Of a DNA stretch of 64,000 bases, positions 1-11,779 are shown piece after piece. The notes under the pieces were generated by a model that saw only the letters and a program-made list of their open reading frames with translations, was not told the origin of the DNA and did no database searches. Source of the DNA: Ectocarpus siliculosus (taxonomy: Eukaryota; Sar; Phaeophyceae; Ectocarpales; Ectocarpaceae); the NCBI GenBank assembly GCA_000310025.1, contig FN649736.1:1613593-1677592 (forward strand). The letters run 5' to 3'. Position numbers and translations under genes: made by a program. Within the stretch, counting starts at the first letter, position 1. Every line of letters starts with the position of its first letter.

Positions 1-3000
1 ACGCGGACAGGACCGTCGATCCGCAGGTGCGTTGCCACGATCCCTTCGTGCACAACCTACGATCCACCGATCTTCCTGTGCCGGACCCAGGGAAATCACC
101 CCCTGCGGCCCCTGCCCCCCGCTCACACTTCGCCCTCGCCGCCACCACAGCATGTGATGGAGCGGTTGAGCGCTGATCAGAGAGTTAGCTTTGAGTCATT
201 GTGGAATCGCTTGCCGCCTCACCTGAAGTTGGTTAAGTTTGATTTACACGGTCCTGGTTGGTCACCAGAGGTCATCACAGAACTTGGTGATCTTTTGCAT
301 GATTTCCAAGACGTGTTTTCCACATCCTCGACGGATTTAGGGTCCTGTTCCCTGATGCCGTTTGAGATCAAAGTACCTCCGGATTGTCCCCCGGTGACGT
401 CCAAACCGTACCGTATGAATCCTTTGGTTGCGAAGCAAGTCGATGCCATTTTGGACCAGTATCTAGCTGCTGGCCTAATTCAGCACTCGACCTCTCCTTA
501 TTCCAGCCCCATCGTGGTTATACCAAAGAAGTCTGGTGGAATACGCATCACGGTTAACTACAGAAAGTTGAACCATATCAGCAGCTTTGGTCAACTTCCC
601 ATCCCCCGAGTCGACGAGATTCTAGCGAAACTCAACAGAGGTTCGATTTTCTCGCTATTCGATTTCACGGGTTCTTTCCACCAGATCACTGTCCACAAGG
701 ACACTGTCCCCCTTACGGCTTTTGCGACCCCCACTCGTTTGTTCGAATGGCTCCGCATGCCGATGGGTGCTAGCCAATCCGCAGGCCACTTTGTGAAAGT
801 GATTAACGAAGTAATCAAAGGACTCGATGGAGTCGAGGCATACCTCGATGACGTCGTTGTTTTTGACGAAGGCCCATGGCAGCATGTCCGTAATATGCGC
901 ACGCTCTTCGAACGGTTGAGAAAGTACGACCTCAAACTTTCTCCCTCGAAAGCCACCATCGGTACCACCAAGGCTGACTTCTTGGGGCACACCATATCTT
1001 CGAAAGGTGTCCTCCCCAACGCCCGTAAAGTAGCCGCCCTGGCAGGTATGCCCATGCCTACGACCGTCAAGCAACTCAGGTCACTCATGGGTGGTCTGAG
1101 CTACTACCGACGTTTCCTCAGAGACATGGCCAAGCGTGTGAAGTCCATTACGCACTTGCTCAAAAAAGGTGTTCCCTTCGCTTTCACGAGCGACATGGAA
1201 ACAACTGTTCGCAGCCTACTGGCTGAGCTCGCGAAACCGCCCATTTTAGTGTTTCCTGATTGGGACGCTATCGCGGACGGTACACGCCCTTTACGTCTTT
1301 GCTGTGACGCCAGCTCCGACGGTCTCGGCGCCGCGCTGGAGCAAGAGCAGAAAGACGGCTCGGTACGGCCGATCGTTTTCATCAGCAGAGCCACGCTCGA
1401 CGCTGAACGCAACTGGACCGCTCTCGATCTCGAAGCAGGAGCCGTTGTATGGGCGATCAAGCGTCTCCGCGAATACCTTCGTGGCACACACTTCCGCATC
1501 TATTCCGACAATAAGGCTCTGGAAAGTTTGTCAAAAATCAGCGAGCACAACCCACGCGTCCAACGCTGGATTGAGCTCCGTGAAGCATACAGCTACACGT
1601 TGGAGTACCGACGAGGTGCCTCCAACGGAAACGCTGACATGCTGTCTCGTCTGCCGATTGAGCCTACTGCCGCCGACATCAACGGTAACAGTCGTTTGAC
1701 GTCCCCAGAAGACGTTGGTGTGTATCTGATCCGAGCGACAGGTCACGCACCACCCGGACAAACCACGCCTGGCGTTGGTTTGGGTGGGCTGGCGCCCCCG
1801 AGCGAGAACGCCGCTTTGGGTGGGCTACCCCTCACTTCCGATGATTTTGCGGATTTTCGCAAACACGGGCCTCGAATGAGGATTGACGACCTAGATGCTC
1901 CTGCAGGAGAATTCGTCGCTCGTGTTTTTCCGTACGTCAATGCGCGAGGACCTTTGCGACACCTTGCGGACGATCGTGCATTGTCTTGCACCGACCACTC
2001 CGTATTTGCTGTGCCTGAGGTTACTTCCGCTGCAACCCAGAAAATACAGGGCGCTGTGCCGGCACTCCGGTCTTCAGCTTCTCCTGTTGTGTCTCCGATG
2101 AGACCATTGTATAGGGACACCGCCACGGTTTACGGACCGTCTGCGCGACCCCACACGGATACAGCTGCATTTGCGCTCCCTGTCCACGACACACAGACCG
2201 CCGACGATAACTCTCGGTTGCCCCCTGTCGTGTCTCCTGCGACCGCAATTGTCGACGCCGGCTCCCACTCTTATCGTTTAGATGCCGCCGACTCATTGCC
2301 GCCGCCTTCGACCTCTCGGTTGCAACCGCATCGTATTGATCCGTCGGAACTGATCTCTACTCGTACGCGTCGCCGAACCGCGGCTGCTGCGGGTCAGCCT
2401 CAACCCGATGTAAACTACGGTTTCGGTCCTGATTTGTCGATCCCCCCACACGTTCCGCGTGCAGGCGCTTCTCGTCGTCAAACACGAGTGACACCCGCTG
2501 CCACCACGCCTGAGCCTGCTGTCGAACCTGTCCCAACGGTGCCCGTAGCGCCGCCGGAGACGGTTACCGACGCCCCTACGGGTCCTCTGTTGGGTTTGTC
2601 ACAACCGGCTGCTGCAGCTGGTAAGGCAACGCCCGCAGTGGATTCCATGATCCTCAATCCTGCAGAGTTAGAATTCCGTGAGTCCGTCGAACGCTACACG
2701 CGTGCCGATTGGGCGCGGGAACAGCAGAAAGAGCCGGTGTGTGAAGCCACCATCCGCTATATTCTCCTCAAACGCCCTCAGAGTCTACCTGTCGATTTCT
2801 TTGCCAGAGTGTCATATCACTCCAGGCATAGACCCTCGTTGGAGGATATTCGAGAGCTTGCAGATAAAGGACGCCTCGTCACTGACGATGGCCTTTGCCT
2901 CTTGGTACGAAAGAATACCAAGCCCCCGGTCTCTTCTGACCGTCCCGGAGGACGAGCTGCACGCCTGTTGAATGACGAACCCACTCGTATTTACGTGCCC

Positions 3001-4929
3001 ATGTTAATGCGACCTTGGGTCATGCAAGCTTGTCATGCCAACGCCCTCTGCCACCTTGGTACCGCTCGCACGCTCAGCTTGCTTGAGAGGTTTTACTGGT
3101 GGATTGGGATGAGTATCAGTACTCGTTGGTGGATTCGGCGATGTTTGAAATGTCAGGCCCGCAAAACTGCGCGCCAGACTATTCGCTGGCCGATTCTCAC
3201 GATCCCTCTGCCTTCGGCACCAGGGGTCGCGATTAGCGTCGACTATTTTGGTCCGCTTCCCACAACTCCGCGAGGTTTCTCGTATATTTTGCTATTCACT
3301 GACCGTTTCAGTCGGAGAGCCAATATGTACGCAGTGACTGACGCCGAGTTCACCGCTGAAGGTACAGCTGACGTCCTTGTCAATAAATACATGCCTGTTT
3401 GGGGATGCCCCCTCAGCATTCTTTCTGACAACGGATTGCAGTTATGCTCCAAACTGTCGGTTGCCATCCTAAAATTGCTACGCGTCCGAAAAATTACGAC
3501 GAGCGCGTACCACCCTAGCGGCAACGGAGGAGTTGAGCGCGCGAACCACACCATGGCCCAGATGCTGGCAATGGTTGTGAACGAAGGACAAGATGATTGG
3601 GACATTCATCTCCCTCATGTTGAATTCGCGTACAACAACTCCGTTAGCGCTGCCACAGGATTGGCGCCCAATGAGGTGCATATGGCGCGCCTTCCCAGGT
3701 TTCCACTGACCGTTTTTGACAACATTTACGCTCGTGGTCACCAGTCGCTTGCCCGCGATCAGCTCGAGTATTGCAACCTTGCCGCCGATCGGCAACGGCG
3801 CTCCTACGAGCTAGTGCGTGAACAACACGAACTCACAGTTTCCCGTATGGAAAGACGGAACTCGAAACTGTCTGATGCCTTACACAAACTACCCGTTTAC
3901 GCTACCGGTGGTTGGGTGTGGGTCTACAACCATTTGGCTACCATCCGCCAAGGTGCCAAACTCACTTCCAAGGCCCGCGCAGACGCTGACTCCCAGGTAC
4001 TCAAGAAGAAGCTGTCCTTGAATTGGACAGGTTCTTTTAAAATCCTAGCAGGTCCTTTTAAAATCCTAGCAGTCGGTCCTTGCAACAAGGCTCCCGATGG
4101 CAGCCCGATGGCTGACAAGCTCCTGTTCTTGGATCTTCCCTCCGATATGCCCGGAGTGGATGCCAAGCGCCGAGTTTCTGTCGCTCGTTGCAAACCGTGT
4201 GCGAACCCGCACGATAGTGACGACATGCCTCGGTTCTTGCCTGCAGGCCTCACGCAGTATGTTCTCAACAACTTCACGACGAAGTCTCCGCCGTACCATG
4301 TTACCGCGGACGATGTTTCGGCGCCTGTCCGCAGGCTCGAGGTTGAGAAAATCACGGGACACCAGTCGGTTCGAGGACGTGGCGGCGTTATCGCAGTCAT
4401 GTACGAGACCTACTGGAAAGGTCTTCTGCGGCCCTCGTGGGAACGAGAAATGGACCTCCAACACTCCCGAAAACAGATTCTTCTGTATTGGGCTGGTACA
4501 CCCGACCAACACCGGCAGACTAACCGTCTGTATCGTCGCATGCGCATTGGCGCAGCGGAACGTGAACTGTCTCGCATCAAAGGCGAGCGGTCCTCGTCGC
4601 CTGGGTACGAATATGTTCCCCGCGATGTTTGGGCCCGCCGTTTTCGCAACACCGTGCTGCCTGTTGGCGCATACTTCTGGTACAAGGCTCAAGACGCTCT
4701 ATGGTGGCTAGGGAAAATCTCCGGACACACTCCAACTACAAACGTCTTCTTCGTTCGCTTCCTGGAAGACCCTGGACCTGTCAAGATCACCCTCTCTCCT
4801 TCGCGCTACACAACAGCTTTGGGAGCTGTTTGTGGTTCTCGGTGCCTCCAGCTGCACCGAAGTAGTCCCTTCATGCGAGGTATGTTGCGCAATGTAGACG
4901 AGTCGCGTGGTACGGCTATAGATGCCTGA
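1..4929 (+). mobile_element. Ty3/gypsy chromovirus-type pol polyprotein, 5' end outside window
   Basis: One uninterrupted frame encodes reverse transcriptase, RNase H and integrase of an LTR retrotransposon. The frame is already open at base 1, so gag and protease probably lie to the left; the first internal ATG is at 157. Counting from there, the RT spans roughly residues 90-290 with the YLDD box at nt 841-852. RNase H is near residues 380-505 (CCDAS, ALDLEAG and YSDN boxes). A low-complexity Pro/Ala/Ser linker of about 350 residues follows. Then come the integrase HHCC zinc motif (nt 3,025-3,170), the D-D-E core (VDYFGP, LSDNG, GGVERAN) and a C-terminal chromodomain-like segment (nt 4,320-4,490; YWKG, WERE) that marks chromoviruses. 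A near-perfect tandem duplication of about 21 bp at 4,034-4,075 repeats FKILA. No frameshift is seen, so the insertion looks young. LTRs could not be delimited. Confidence 0.93.
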
Positions 4930-5030
4930 TAGCACTGTTGCCCTTGTTTTCCTTGTTTTATGTGTATGTATATGTATGTGTATATGTTTGTGTGTTACAT
5001 GTTTGTGTTTATGTATGTTTGTCTGTATGT

Positions 5031-5235
5031 TTCTAGCTCGCCCTCTCGATCTATTTTCGAGACTGGCTATTGCTTCTGTATGTTTCTAGCTCGCCCTCTC
5101 GATCGGTTTTTGAGACTGGCTATTGCTTCTGCACGTTTCTAGCTCGCCCTCTCGAATATTTCGGGACTGGCTATTGCTCCTTTATGCTTTCCGCTCGCCC
5201 TCTCAATCTCTTAGAGACTGGCTCTTGTTTTTGTG
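5031..5235. repeat. Tandem repeat, about 52-54 bp x 4
   Basis: Four degenerate copies starting at 5,031, 5,083, 5,137 and 5,189, each carrying TTCTAGCTCGCCCTCTCGAT or a variant followed by a GAGACTGGCTATTGC segment. They lie just downstream of the gypsy pol stop, so they are probably part of its 3' untranslated region. Confidence 0.85.
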
Positions 5236-6745
5236 TTGCGTACTTTCTCGCCCCGTTTGTCACTGCTCGGTTGGTTGCCGAAAGTTTTCGCTCCCCTTTC
5301 CCTATTTTTCAATGCGACCTAGGTTCGTCATTTGTTGCGGTGATACCCAAATTTGGTGCATCGTTTAACTCCCCACCCTATGGTTTGCTTTGCATATTTT
5401 TTGGTCCAACGTTCCGCCAGTGCTTCTATTGCATGCCACGGCCAACGTGTTCCATCTTGATACTTTCTTTAGCATTTTTCTTCCTGCTATTGGCCTTGAC
5501 GTCCCATTAGGATTGTTTTCCTCGCCCCACCCCGATCGCACGCACGTTGTATCGTGACATGCGAACGTTGTTTTTGGCGTTGGTTCCTGTCCTTTTCTTT
5601 GGCCGTTGTTTACGTTCCCCGGAAACCCCCTCTTTCCCTACTTTTCTCGATTTTGGTCGACCCCTAGCGGTTTTCCATGTCGTTTGATCTTTTGCAGGCT
5701 CGGTTTTCGTTTCTTATTCTTTATGTATACATTTCAGCACTCGATCGCATCGTAGCCCCCCTTCCCGTAAGGTTCTGGCTTACTTGATTGCGTATTCGAT
5801 CGGTTCATTCGTACGAGATCGGTTGTGATTTTCTCTTCGCGATTTCGTTACTTCGTGTTACAATATGGTCTTTTCGGTTCGGATGTTTTGGTTATTTTTC
5901 GCACCCACCCATGTGCCTTTTCCCGATTTTATCCGCCGACTTTGCCGCCCCGGTTTGTTCTGTGTTTTCTTCTTTCTTGGTTCCGCTTATTTGGTTTGGT
6001 TAACGGAGAGGTGCGGGTGAGGGTTTTGAGTTATCGTATCTTCGATCCACCCCGCAATCCTCTTGATTGACTAGAGTCCCTCCGAGGTTTGCTTCTGTAT
6101 CTGCATCTACGTCCACTCAGGGTGGGCTATTGTTATGGTATTTGGAGGTAGACAGGTGATAGTGGTTGATCATGGTTATTTGGCGCCGTCGGATGCTATG
6201 ACGTGACGTCATGCTAGATCAGGGCTTTATGCCGAGACATGTGCCCTTCTGTTCAGTGTGTGCGTACAGGCGATCTATGATCGTGTGTGCGTGGGATATT
6301 GTGAGTTGGCTTGGAAAGCGTTAATCAAGAGAAAGAGAACAACGGAAAGCAACAACAACCTGCTACTGTGGTCGGACAAGAGAGTTCCACACAGACAGCT
6401 CAAAGGTGATTGATTCTGAAGGAAGGGGTCAAATACCATTACAGTTTGGAGTATTTGTCGGGGATGAAATATTTTCTCTGACCCTAGTTGCTTTTATTTT
6501 ATCTTATTTCGTCTGATTTGGAAAGTCGCATCTTCGATCTTTATTTGAGGTTGAGTATTGGATTGACGATAAAGTATCTGCATCTACGACTTCCCAGGGT
6601 GGGCTAATGTAATGGAGCAACTACTGTATTTGCATTGTACGAGCGTTTCATGAACGTTGTATGAGCGCTTATTGGATATTTTGAATTTTCTTTGGATATG
6701 GATATTTGGCGACGTTGAGGGGTATTGAAGTAGCTTGAAGGAAGA
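5236..6745. other. Non-coding tail of the gypsy element with one dispersed direct repeat
   Basis: T-rich, no credible gene. Two related stretches of about 100 bp, around 6,030-6,140 and 6,520-6,616, share a TATCTGCATCTACG core followed by an AGGGTGGGCTA box. They could be parts of an LTR or of nested repeats. I could not find TG...CA termini or a target duplication that would define a 3' LTR. Confidence 0.45.
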
Positions 6746-6929
6746 TCAAAATCCCAGCCCCGCTCCCTCATTCTCCGAGTGGGCGCTGAGCGGACCTGGT
6801 CTAAGAAGGCTAAAACAAGAGATCAAACAACAACTGTGAGTACCCGAAGCCAGGAGCAACGAACTTGCTCCCTTCTCTCTTTTATTTCTCTGTTCCTCCA
6901 TAACACTATTATCTCCCATCGCACGAGAG

Positions 6930-7015
6930 TACGGTGTTTGTTTGCGAAGTTGAAATTTCAGTTTCATCTTGGTCTTTTTGATCCCCCCGAGCGCCGAAGA
7001 CCGATGGATCTTTAG
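6930..7015 (+). mobile_element. Small LINE ORF2 remnant (C-terminal motif)
   Basis: A short frame ending at 7,015 reads AKLKFQFHLGLFDPPERR. It resembles AKKLKLQFRVGDLDLPERR in the better preserved LINE fragment at 15.7 kb. Only this block is recognisable; the rest of 6,746-8,036 shows no gene I can support. Confidence 0.4.
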
Positions 7016-8036
7016 GAATTCAATCTTTTGCCTTATGGAATTGCCCCCAAAGACCGCAGGAAAGCTTGAATTCATTCTTGCTCATTTTGGTCTTTGAAGG
7101 AACAATTTTTGATTGGCCTACACACCCCGAGATACTCCCGACGTCCTCCCGACACCGCCGCACCATCCCGTGGAGCTGCCCAAACACACACACCTTGGCC
7201 GCCGTAGACGACACCATGCATGGCGAACCAACAACAAACAGTAGCAGTGCCGCCAGACCACAGACGGTCAGACAAACGTCGCTGCACCGCACACCCGGTG
7301 CGCATTGCATGCTGCCGACATGGTGCAACTTTTGCTTCATCTTAAATGTTTATTATGCGTGGACAGAAGCATGCCGCTCTACATGCATGCTCATAATAAG
7401 TGACACATCAAGCCGCGGCGTGAGGAGGTTGAGGCGGTGAGGCGGGCGGCATAGATCTCAGGAGTGCGGCACAGGTGGTGGAGGCGGAGGTGATGGAGAT
7501 GGGGATGCTTCAAGCGGCGTGGGGGCGTGAGGAGCTGCAGCGCGTGCGTCATGTGGACCGTACTGTGGTGATTTTTTTGACAGGAAACTATCGACTCCGT
7601 CGACGACTTACTGCGATATGTATCACAACTTTTGTTCGCGTGCTGAAGGGGTACGTACACACATACATACATGCATGCCTCCGCTTTTTGCGGCGCTACG
7701 CTTCCCATGCACTCCCGGTAACTGAACTGGGCCAACCGCCTGTTCCTGAATTAGTACGTTGCTCCATCAGTATTCTCCATGACTGGGGGTGGGTGAGGGT
7801 GCAGTGATAGTAGTGGAGTAGTAGTAGCCTTGTTGGGGTGAAAGCGGAAGCTCGGAAATATGTTTGGTGTTCCGAGTCGGCTCAACCATCTGTCTGCCGC
7901 CGACGGCAAAGGGGCTCCGTCGCATTGAACGCAACGTTCTAGGAATTTTCCGCATGTTCAAGACTGAAATATTGCGCTCCGGTCTTCGCAAGCTATTTTT
8001 GAAACCAAAATTCAATCTTGGGCCGGAATTCCTTTG

Positions 8037-8114
<78 letters not shown>
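8037..8114. repeat. (TTG)n microsatellite, about 26 copies
   Basis: Uninterrupted TTG trinucleotide run. It directly precedes the dispersed repeat that starts with TGTCTTCACATTAAAAACCG. A related but non-expanded junction (GATTGTTGTCATTGTC) precedes the second copy of that repeat near 40,315, so the run may have expanded from a short TTG tract at the repeat's edge. Confidence 0.97.
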
Positions 8115-8115
<1 letters not shown>

Positions 8116-8305
8116 GTCTTCACATTAAAAACCGTTCCGATCTCTCTCTACCCAGTACCTTCGTATATCCGTACTGATCCAACACTCGACGCGGTCGATT
8201 CCCGTGGTCACGGGTTAACTTACCCTAAAAAGGTACACTCAAATAAACTGGCCCCGAGGGGTCCGCAAGTCAATAGAAATCAACGACAGATATTCTGGGA
8301 TCCTC
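8115..8305. repeat. Dispersed repeat, second copy at about 40,328-40,500
   Basis: About 190 bp at more than 90 percent identity by eye to the segment upstream of ankyrin gene B. Both copies run from TGTCTTCACATTAAAAACCG to CAACGACAGATRTTCTGG with a few indels. It does not look coding. It could be a SINE-like or MITE-like unit; no target duplication was certain. Confidence 0.8.
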
Positions 8306-8774
8306 CGCTCCCTCTTCACGCTATGCGGGGTATCAACTGAGATTAGCAGTCACTATCTATCATGGGCCGGAGAGAAAGAGGCACACTCCCTTGGTTCAAT
8401 CTTGGTACTTCACAACGCAAGCAGAGACAAGTCCATCTGGCACAGAAAAAGAGAGAAAAAAAGAGAGAATAAAAAGGACAAAGAGAAAAAAAAGGAGAAA
8501 AAATAAAAATGGAAACCGTAGTAAGGAGAAGAGAAAATAAATGAAAATAAAATGAAAAAATGAAAAAAAGGGCGAGGACAAAGAGGGACCAGGCCGAAAA
8601 TAACAGGAAGTATGAGGCAGAACAAGGCACACGGTGGAGAGACCACTAACGAACAAGCAAACACGCAAACATGGCCACCAACCAGCGATACATTGTAGTG
8701 GTACGAAATCACTACTACTGGGGGGTTGGTGCAATGGTGCAGCGTTGGGGGGGGGGGAATTGGCGAAAAGAAAT
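8306..8774. other. Intergenic, purine-rich low complexity
   Basis: 8,440-8,580 is an A/G-rich stretch of repeated GAGAAAAA-like tracts. The apparent reading frames on the opposite strand (Phe/Leu/Ser-rich) are products of this composition. No gene is supported. Confidence 0.6.
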
Positions 8775-9488
8775 TCAATCCGGCACGTGCCGTGCCACTC
8801 GGTCCGTCTCTTCTCGTTTGCTTTCTTCCCTCGCCGTCTCGTCCGTCTCCTGCCCCCCTCCCGCCCCATTGGTTGTTGGCTTGTGGTTTCGTTTGAGCGC
8901 TCGTTGTCGGCTGGCCTCTTCTTCCTTCTCGTGCCAGGAGGTCATGAACCTCTCAGCTCCCTGCAGCACTGCCGCATGCCAGGGTACTCCCCCCTCGACC
9001 TTCGCGGCTTCCGTCCACCTTGACTTCGGTGCTGTGTCTTTCGGTACGGGAATTCCGAGACAACTTGGGTCGGTTTTCGTAGATCCGTGGTCGGCCCCGA
9101 AGGCCTTCAGGTCGTCGAGCACACACTTCGGCCAGTTCTGTTCCTGTCCCCCCCTACGTGGCTTCTCCCCCCCCGCCAGCTCGCCGAGCATCAGTCGTTT
9201 CGGGAGTCGCCCGTCCGGCTGCCTTGCCAGTGCTCCCGCGAACCGTAGGCGTCGTTGTCGGATCGTGGCTTCAACGCTCTGGCATTCGACCCTCTTCAGC
9301 GTCTGGGCGTACGAGAGCTGCCGGTAGGTGTCTTTCTTGCGCTTGTACCCGATAACTCGAAGGAGCAGTCGGTGGTGTGTCGACCGCAGCGTCTGATGGT
9401 GGCCGCTGAGTTTGATGGATATACTTGTAGCAATGCCAAGTGGTTGTAGGATTGTGTGGTACGTGGAATGTATTTCCAGGGTGTGCAA
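8775..9488 (-). mobile_element. 5'-truncated LINE ORF2 C-terminus
   Basis: A 237-codon open frame on the minus strand carries the region that follows reverse transcriptase in non-LTR retrotransposons. It has HHRLLLRVIG, then RQRRLRFAGALARQPDGRLPK, then a Gly/Arg segment and WPKCVLDDLKAFG, which is the usual RRLRFLGH...RLPK...DDL pattern. The RT catalytic core is missing, and 9,490-9,553 continues only in other frames, so this is a 5'-truncated, dead copy. The exact 3' end is unclear because the composition changes to A-rich sequence below 8,700. Confidence 0.75.
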
Positions 9489-9544
9489 GGTACCCCTGTT
9501 GTATACTGCGTCGCCCCCTCATGGTGGTGCGTGCACGCGTGCGT

Positions 9545-9612
9545 GCAGTTCATGTGTTCATGTGTTCATCTGTTCATGTATGTGTTCATGTGTTCATGTG
9601 AGTCCATGTTTT
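9545..9612. repeat. Degenerate TGTTCA microsatellite
   Basis: Repeated GTTCATGT units with single changes, about 70 bp. Confidence 0.8.
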
Positions 9613-9815
9613 TCATGTGAAGAAGAAGTCTATACAACAAACCCAGCACATCTTTCGTCCTTGGCGCGAGTTCGCCGAGTTGCCGACACCCTATTCAACA
9701 CACGTCTTGCGACAAGCTACCCCCAGTTCGGATCATCCTAACACGCTAGCGTGTGATATCACACGGGATCCCGAGGTGAGGTTAGCTAAAAAGGGTTCGG
9801 CTAGAGAAGTAGATC

Positions 9816-10214
9816 ATGGAAGCCCTCGACCTCAGCAGCTTTACTGAAGAGGACCGCCAAGCATTATCGGCGCACATCAAAGAGGAAGTGGAGAAGGGAA
9901 TACAAGAAAAAATCAAGTTTACCGAAGAGAAGCGTCCCGCATCAGAGAGCGTGGACAAGCCCCCCGATGGAGGCGATCCCCGGCATGCTCGGCCGGCTGG
10001 AACAGCGTTAGACCCGCAACCTGAAGACCAGCCACGATCGTTGGAGGACCGTCTCGTTGAGTCCTTCGCGCGGGCAATGCGAAGGACCAACACCCCGGGG
10101 GAGGAAACCAGGGAAGTCTTACCCCCTAAGGACACCATGCATCCTTGTCAGTCCTGTAATACATGTAGCCCCATTTACGGGTGTGTTCGATTCGAGTGGC
10201 GATGTCCAGGTTAG
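9816..10214 (+). CDS. Unassigned 132-aa acidic/charged ORF, possible gag-like start
   Basis: The frame opens with ATG and reads a helical, charged protein (Glu/Lys-rich, with EDRQALSAHIKEEVEKG near the N-terminus) that becomes Pro/Arg-rich and ends in a short Cys-containing tail (CQSCNTC). I do not recognise the family. Its composition and its position upstream of a broken copia element would suit the start of a retroelement gag, but no zinc knuckle is present. It could also be a first exon or a chance frame. Confidence 0.3.
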   Translation: MEALDLSSFTEEDRQALSAHIKEEVEKGIQEKIKFTEEKRPASESVDKPPDGGDPRHARPAGTALDPQPEDQPRSLEDRLVESFARAMRRTNTPGEETREVLPPKDTMHPCQSCNTCSPIYGCVRFEWRCPG

Positions 10215-10524
10215 AGTACAGGTTTTTGAGAGCCAATTTCGGATGTTGTTATAACACTGGAGATGCCGAGCAGCAACACCATCAGCATGCGCCTACTAGG
10301 GTCGTAGACCCGCTCAGGCACGTTATGATCTGCTCACCGTTTTACGTCTCAAGTGGTTTTGGTATGTGCTTGGATGCTTGTCTTCGCCGATTTCGTTTGG
10401 GTGTGCTCCGATAAACCTACAGCATACCTTGTTGAGTTCTGCATACATACGCGTCATCATCTTGCACATGTTTTTCCTGAGAGGTACAGCAGTAGACCCC
10501 ATCAAAGGGCGTTCTATTCTAGAT

Positions 10525-10725
10525 AAGTTTGCCAGTGATCCACACAAAACTGCGAGGTTGAATGGATATTGAGTCACGTAAGGTTGCCAGTCACCCACAC
10601 AAAACTGCGAGGTTAAATGGATATTGCGTCACGTTAGGTTGCCAGTCACCCACAAAACTGCGAGGTTGTATGGCTACTACGCCACGTAAGGTTGCCAGTC
10701 ACCCACAGAAACTGAAAGATTAGAT
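10525..10725. repeat. Tandem repeat, about 58 bp x 4
   Basis: Units carry GTTGCCAGTCACCCACA, then AAACTGCGAGGTT, then a TGGATATTGMGTCACGT block. The last unit is diverged. Confidence 0.9.
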
Positions 10726-11779
10726 GAGATTGTCAGCGAATCCTAACCAAGCTGCTGCATATACCTTCTTGAGTGCTTTGAAGTTGATGGAAATGTTTTG
10801 TCCCGTATGTGTTAAAATACAGAGATTGATCTCCGACTCATTATTTTTGCGTTCACGTCGATAACGGGATATGCGAAGGCGTCATGAATCTTTGTACCCT
10901 CTACCGACAATGAGTTGCGTGTTACGAACAGGAGTCTGTTGCATGTCCAGCGGTAGGAGTTGTAGGGGGATACACTTGGAAAGTTGGTCAGGGGTCTGTG
11001 TAACCGACAGGAATACATGGAGATGATCTCCATTTCGTACCAGAACACTGTATGCACGAAAGCAGCGCAGTGGTTGCACACCAGTAAGAAGATGTGTTGG
11101 GTTGTTGATCAGAAACACAGCTGTGTAAGCTCTAACATGGATCCAACATTGTTGTTTGCGTGACCGAGGAATAATTAACCTTGTCAGACAAATAACAAGA
11201 ATCGTTGTGTCACTTTTACGAAAGAGGAGTAATTAACCTCAGTCGTAGATTGGCGTTCGATTTGATAGGTAACCATGATGTCGAACAGAATGCGAAAGAC
11301 AACGATCACTGCTGCGCAGAACAGGGGGCGTATTGCAAGCTATTCTCCCCAGCAGTGCCACGTGCTGAATTGACGCTTTGGGTGACTGATTTTGCCTTTG
11401 CCTTTCCCTTTCGGATGCGCAATCTCCCCTGCACTGCCGAGTCAATCCCTCCGGAGAGACAGCTGCACACACCCCACCCAGGCGGATACGTGGCACCTGA
11501 TGAAGCCCGAGCCGCGGCGATGCCAGCAGAAAAGGGTGGCCGCGGCAGAGGCGAGGGTGGCTACCGCGGGGAAGAAGCAGTGGCAGGAGGGATGGATGAA
11601 AGCGCTGGGGTTGATGGGCCGGAAAAAATACTTCGTGTGACAAATGGTGTGACTTTTCTTATTTGGTGTTCTCATTGTTTTGGCTTTGGTTTGTGTTGCT
11701 TCGGCTTTGTGTTCTTTTTTTGAGTACGAGGTCGAGCCTGAACGAGTAGGATTTTATTTTCGGGGTTTTCACAGGATGT
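10726..11779. other. No supported gene
   Basis: A minus-strand frame at 10,882-11,118 (78 codons) has protein-like composition but no recognisable family or splice context. A 172-codon plus-strand frame at 11,205-11,723 is Gly/Arg-rich and then hydrophobic, and looks like chance. Part of this stretch may be a decayed copia body belonging to the fragment that follows. Confidence 0.4.

Noticed and set aside
7767-8123. Minus-strand frame with a long poly-Asn stretch
   Set aside because: It is the reverse strand of the TTG microsatellite; no flanking protein domain or splice context.
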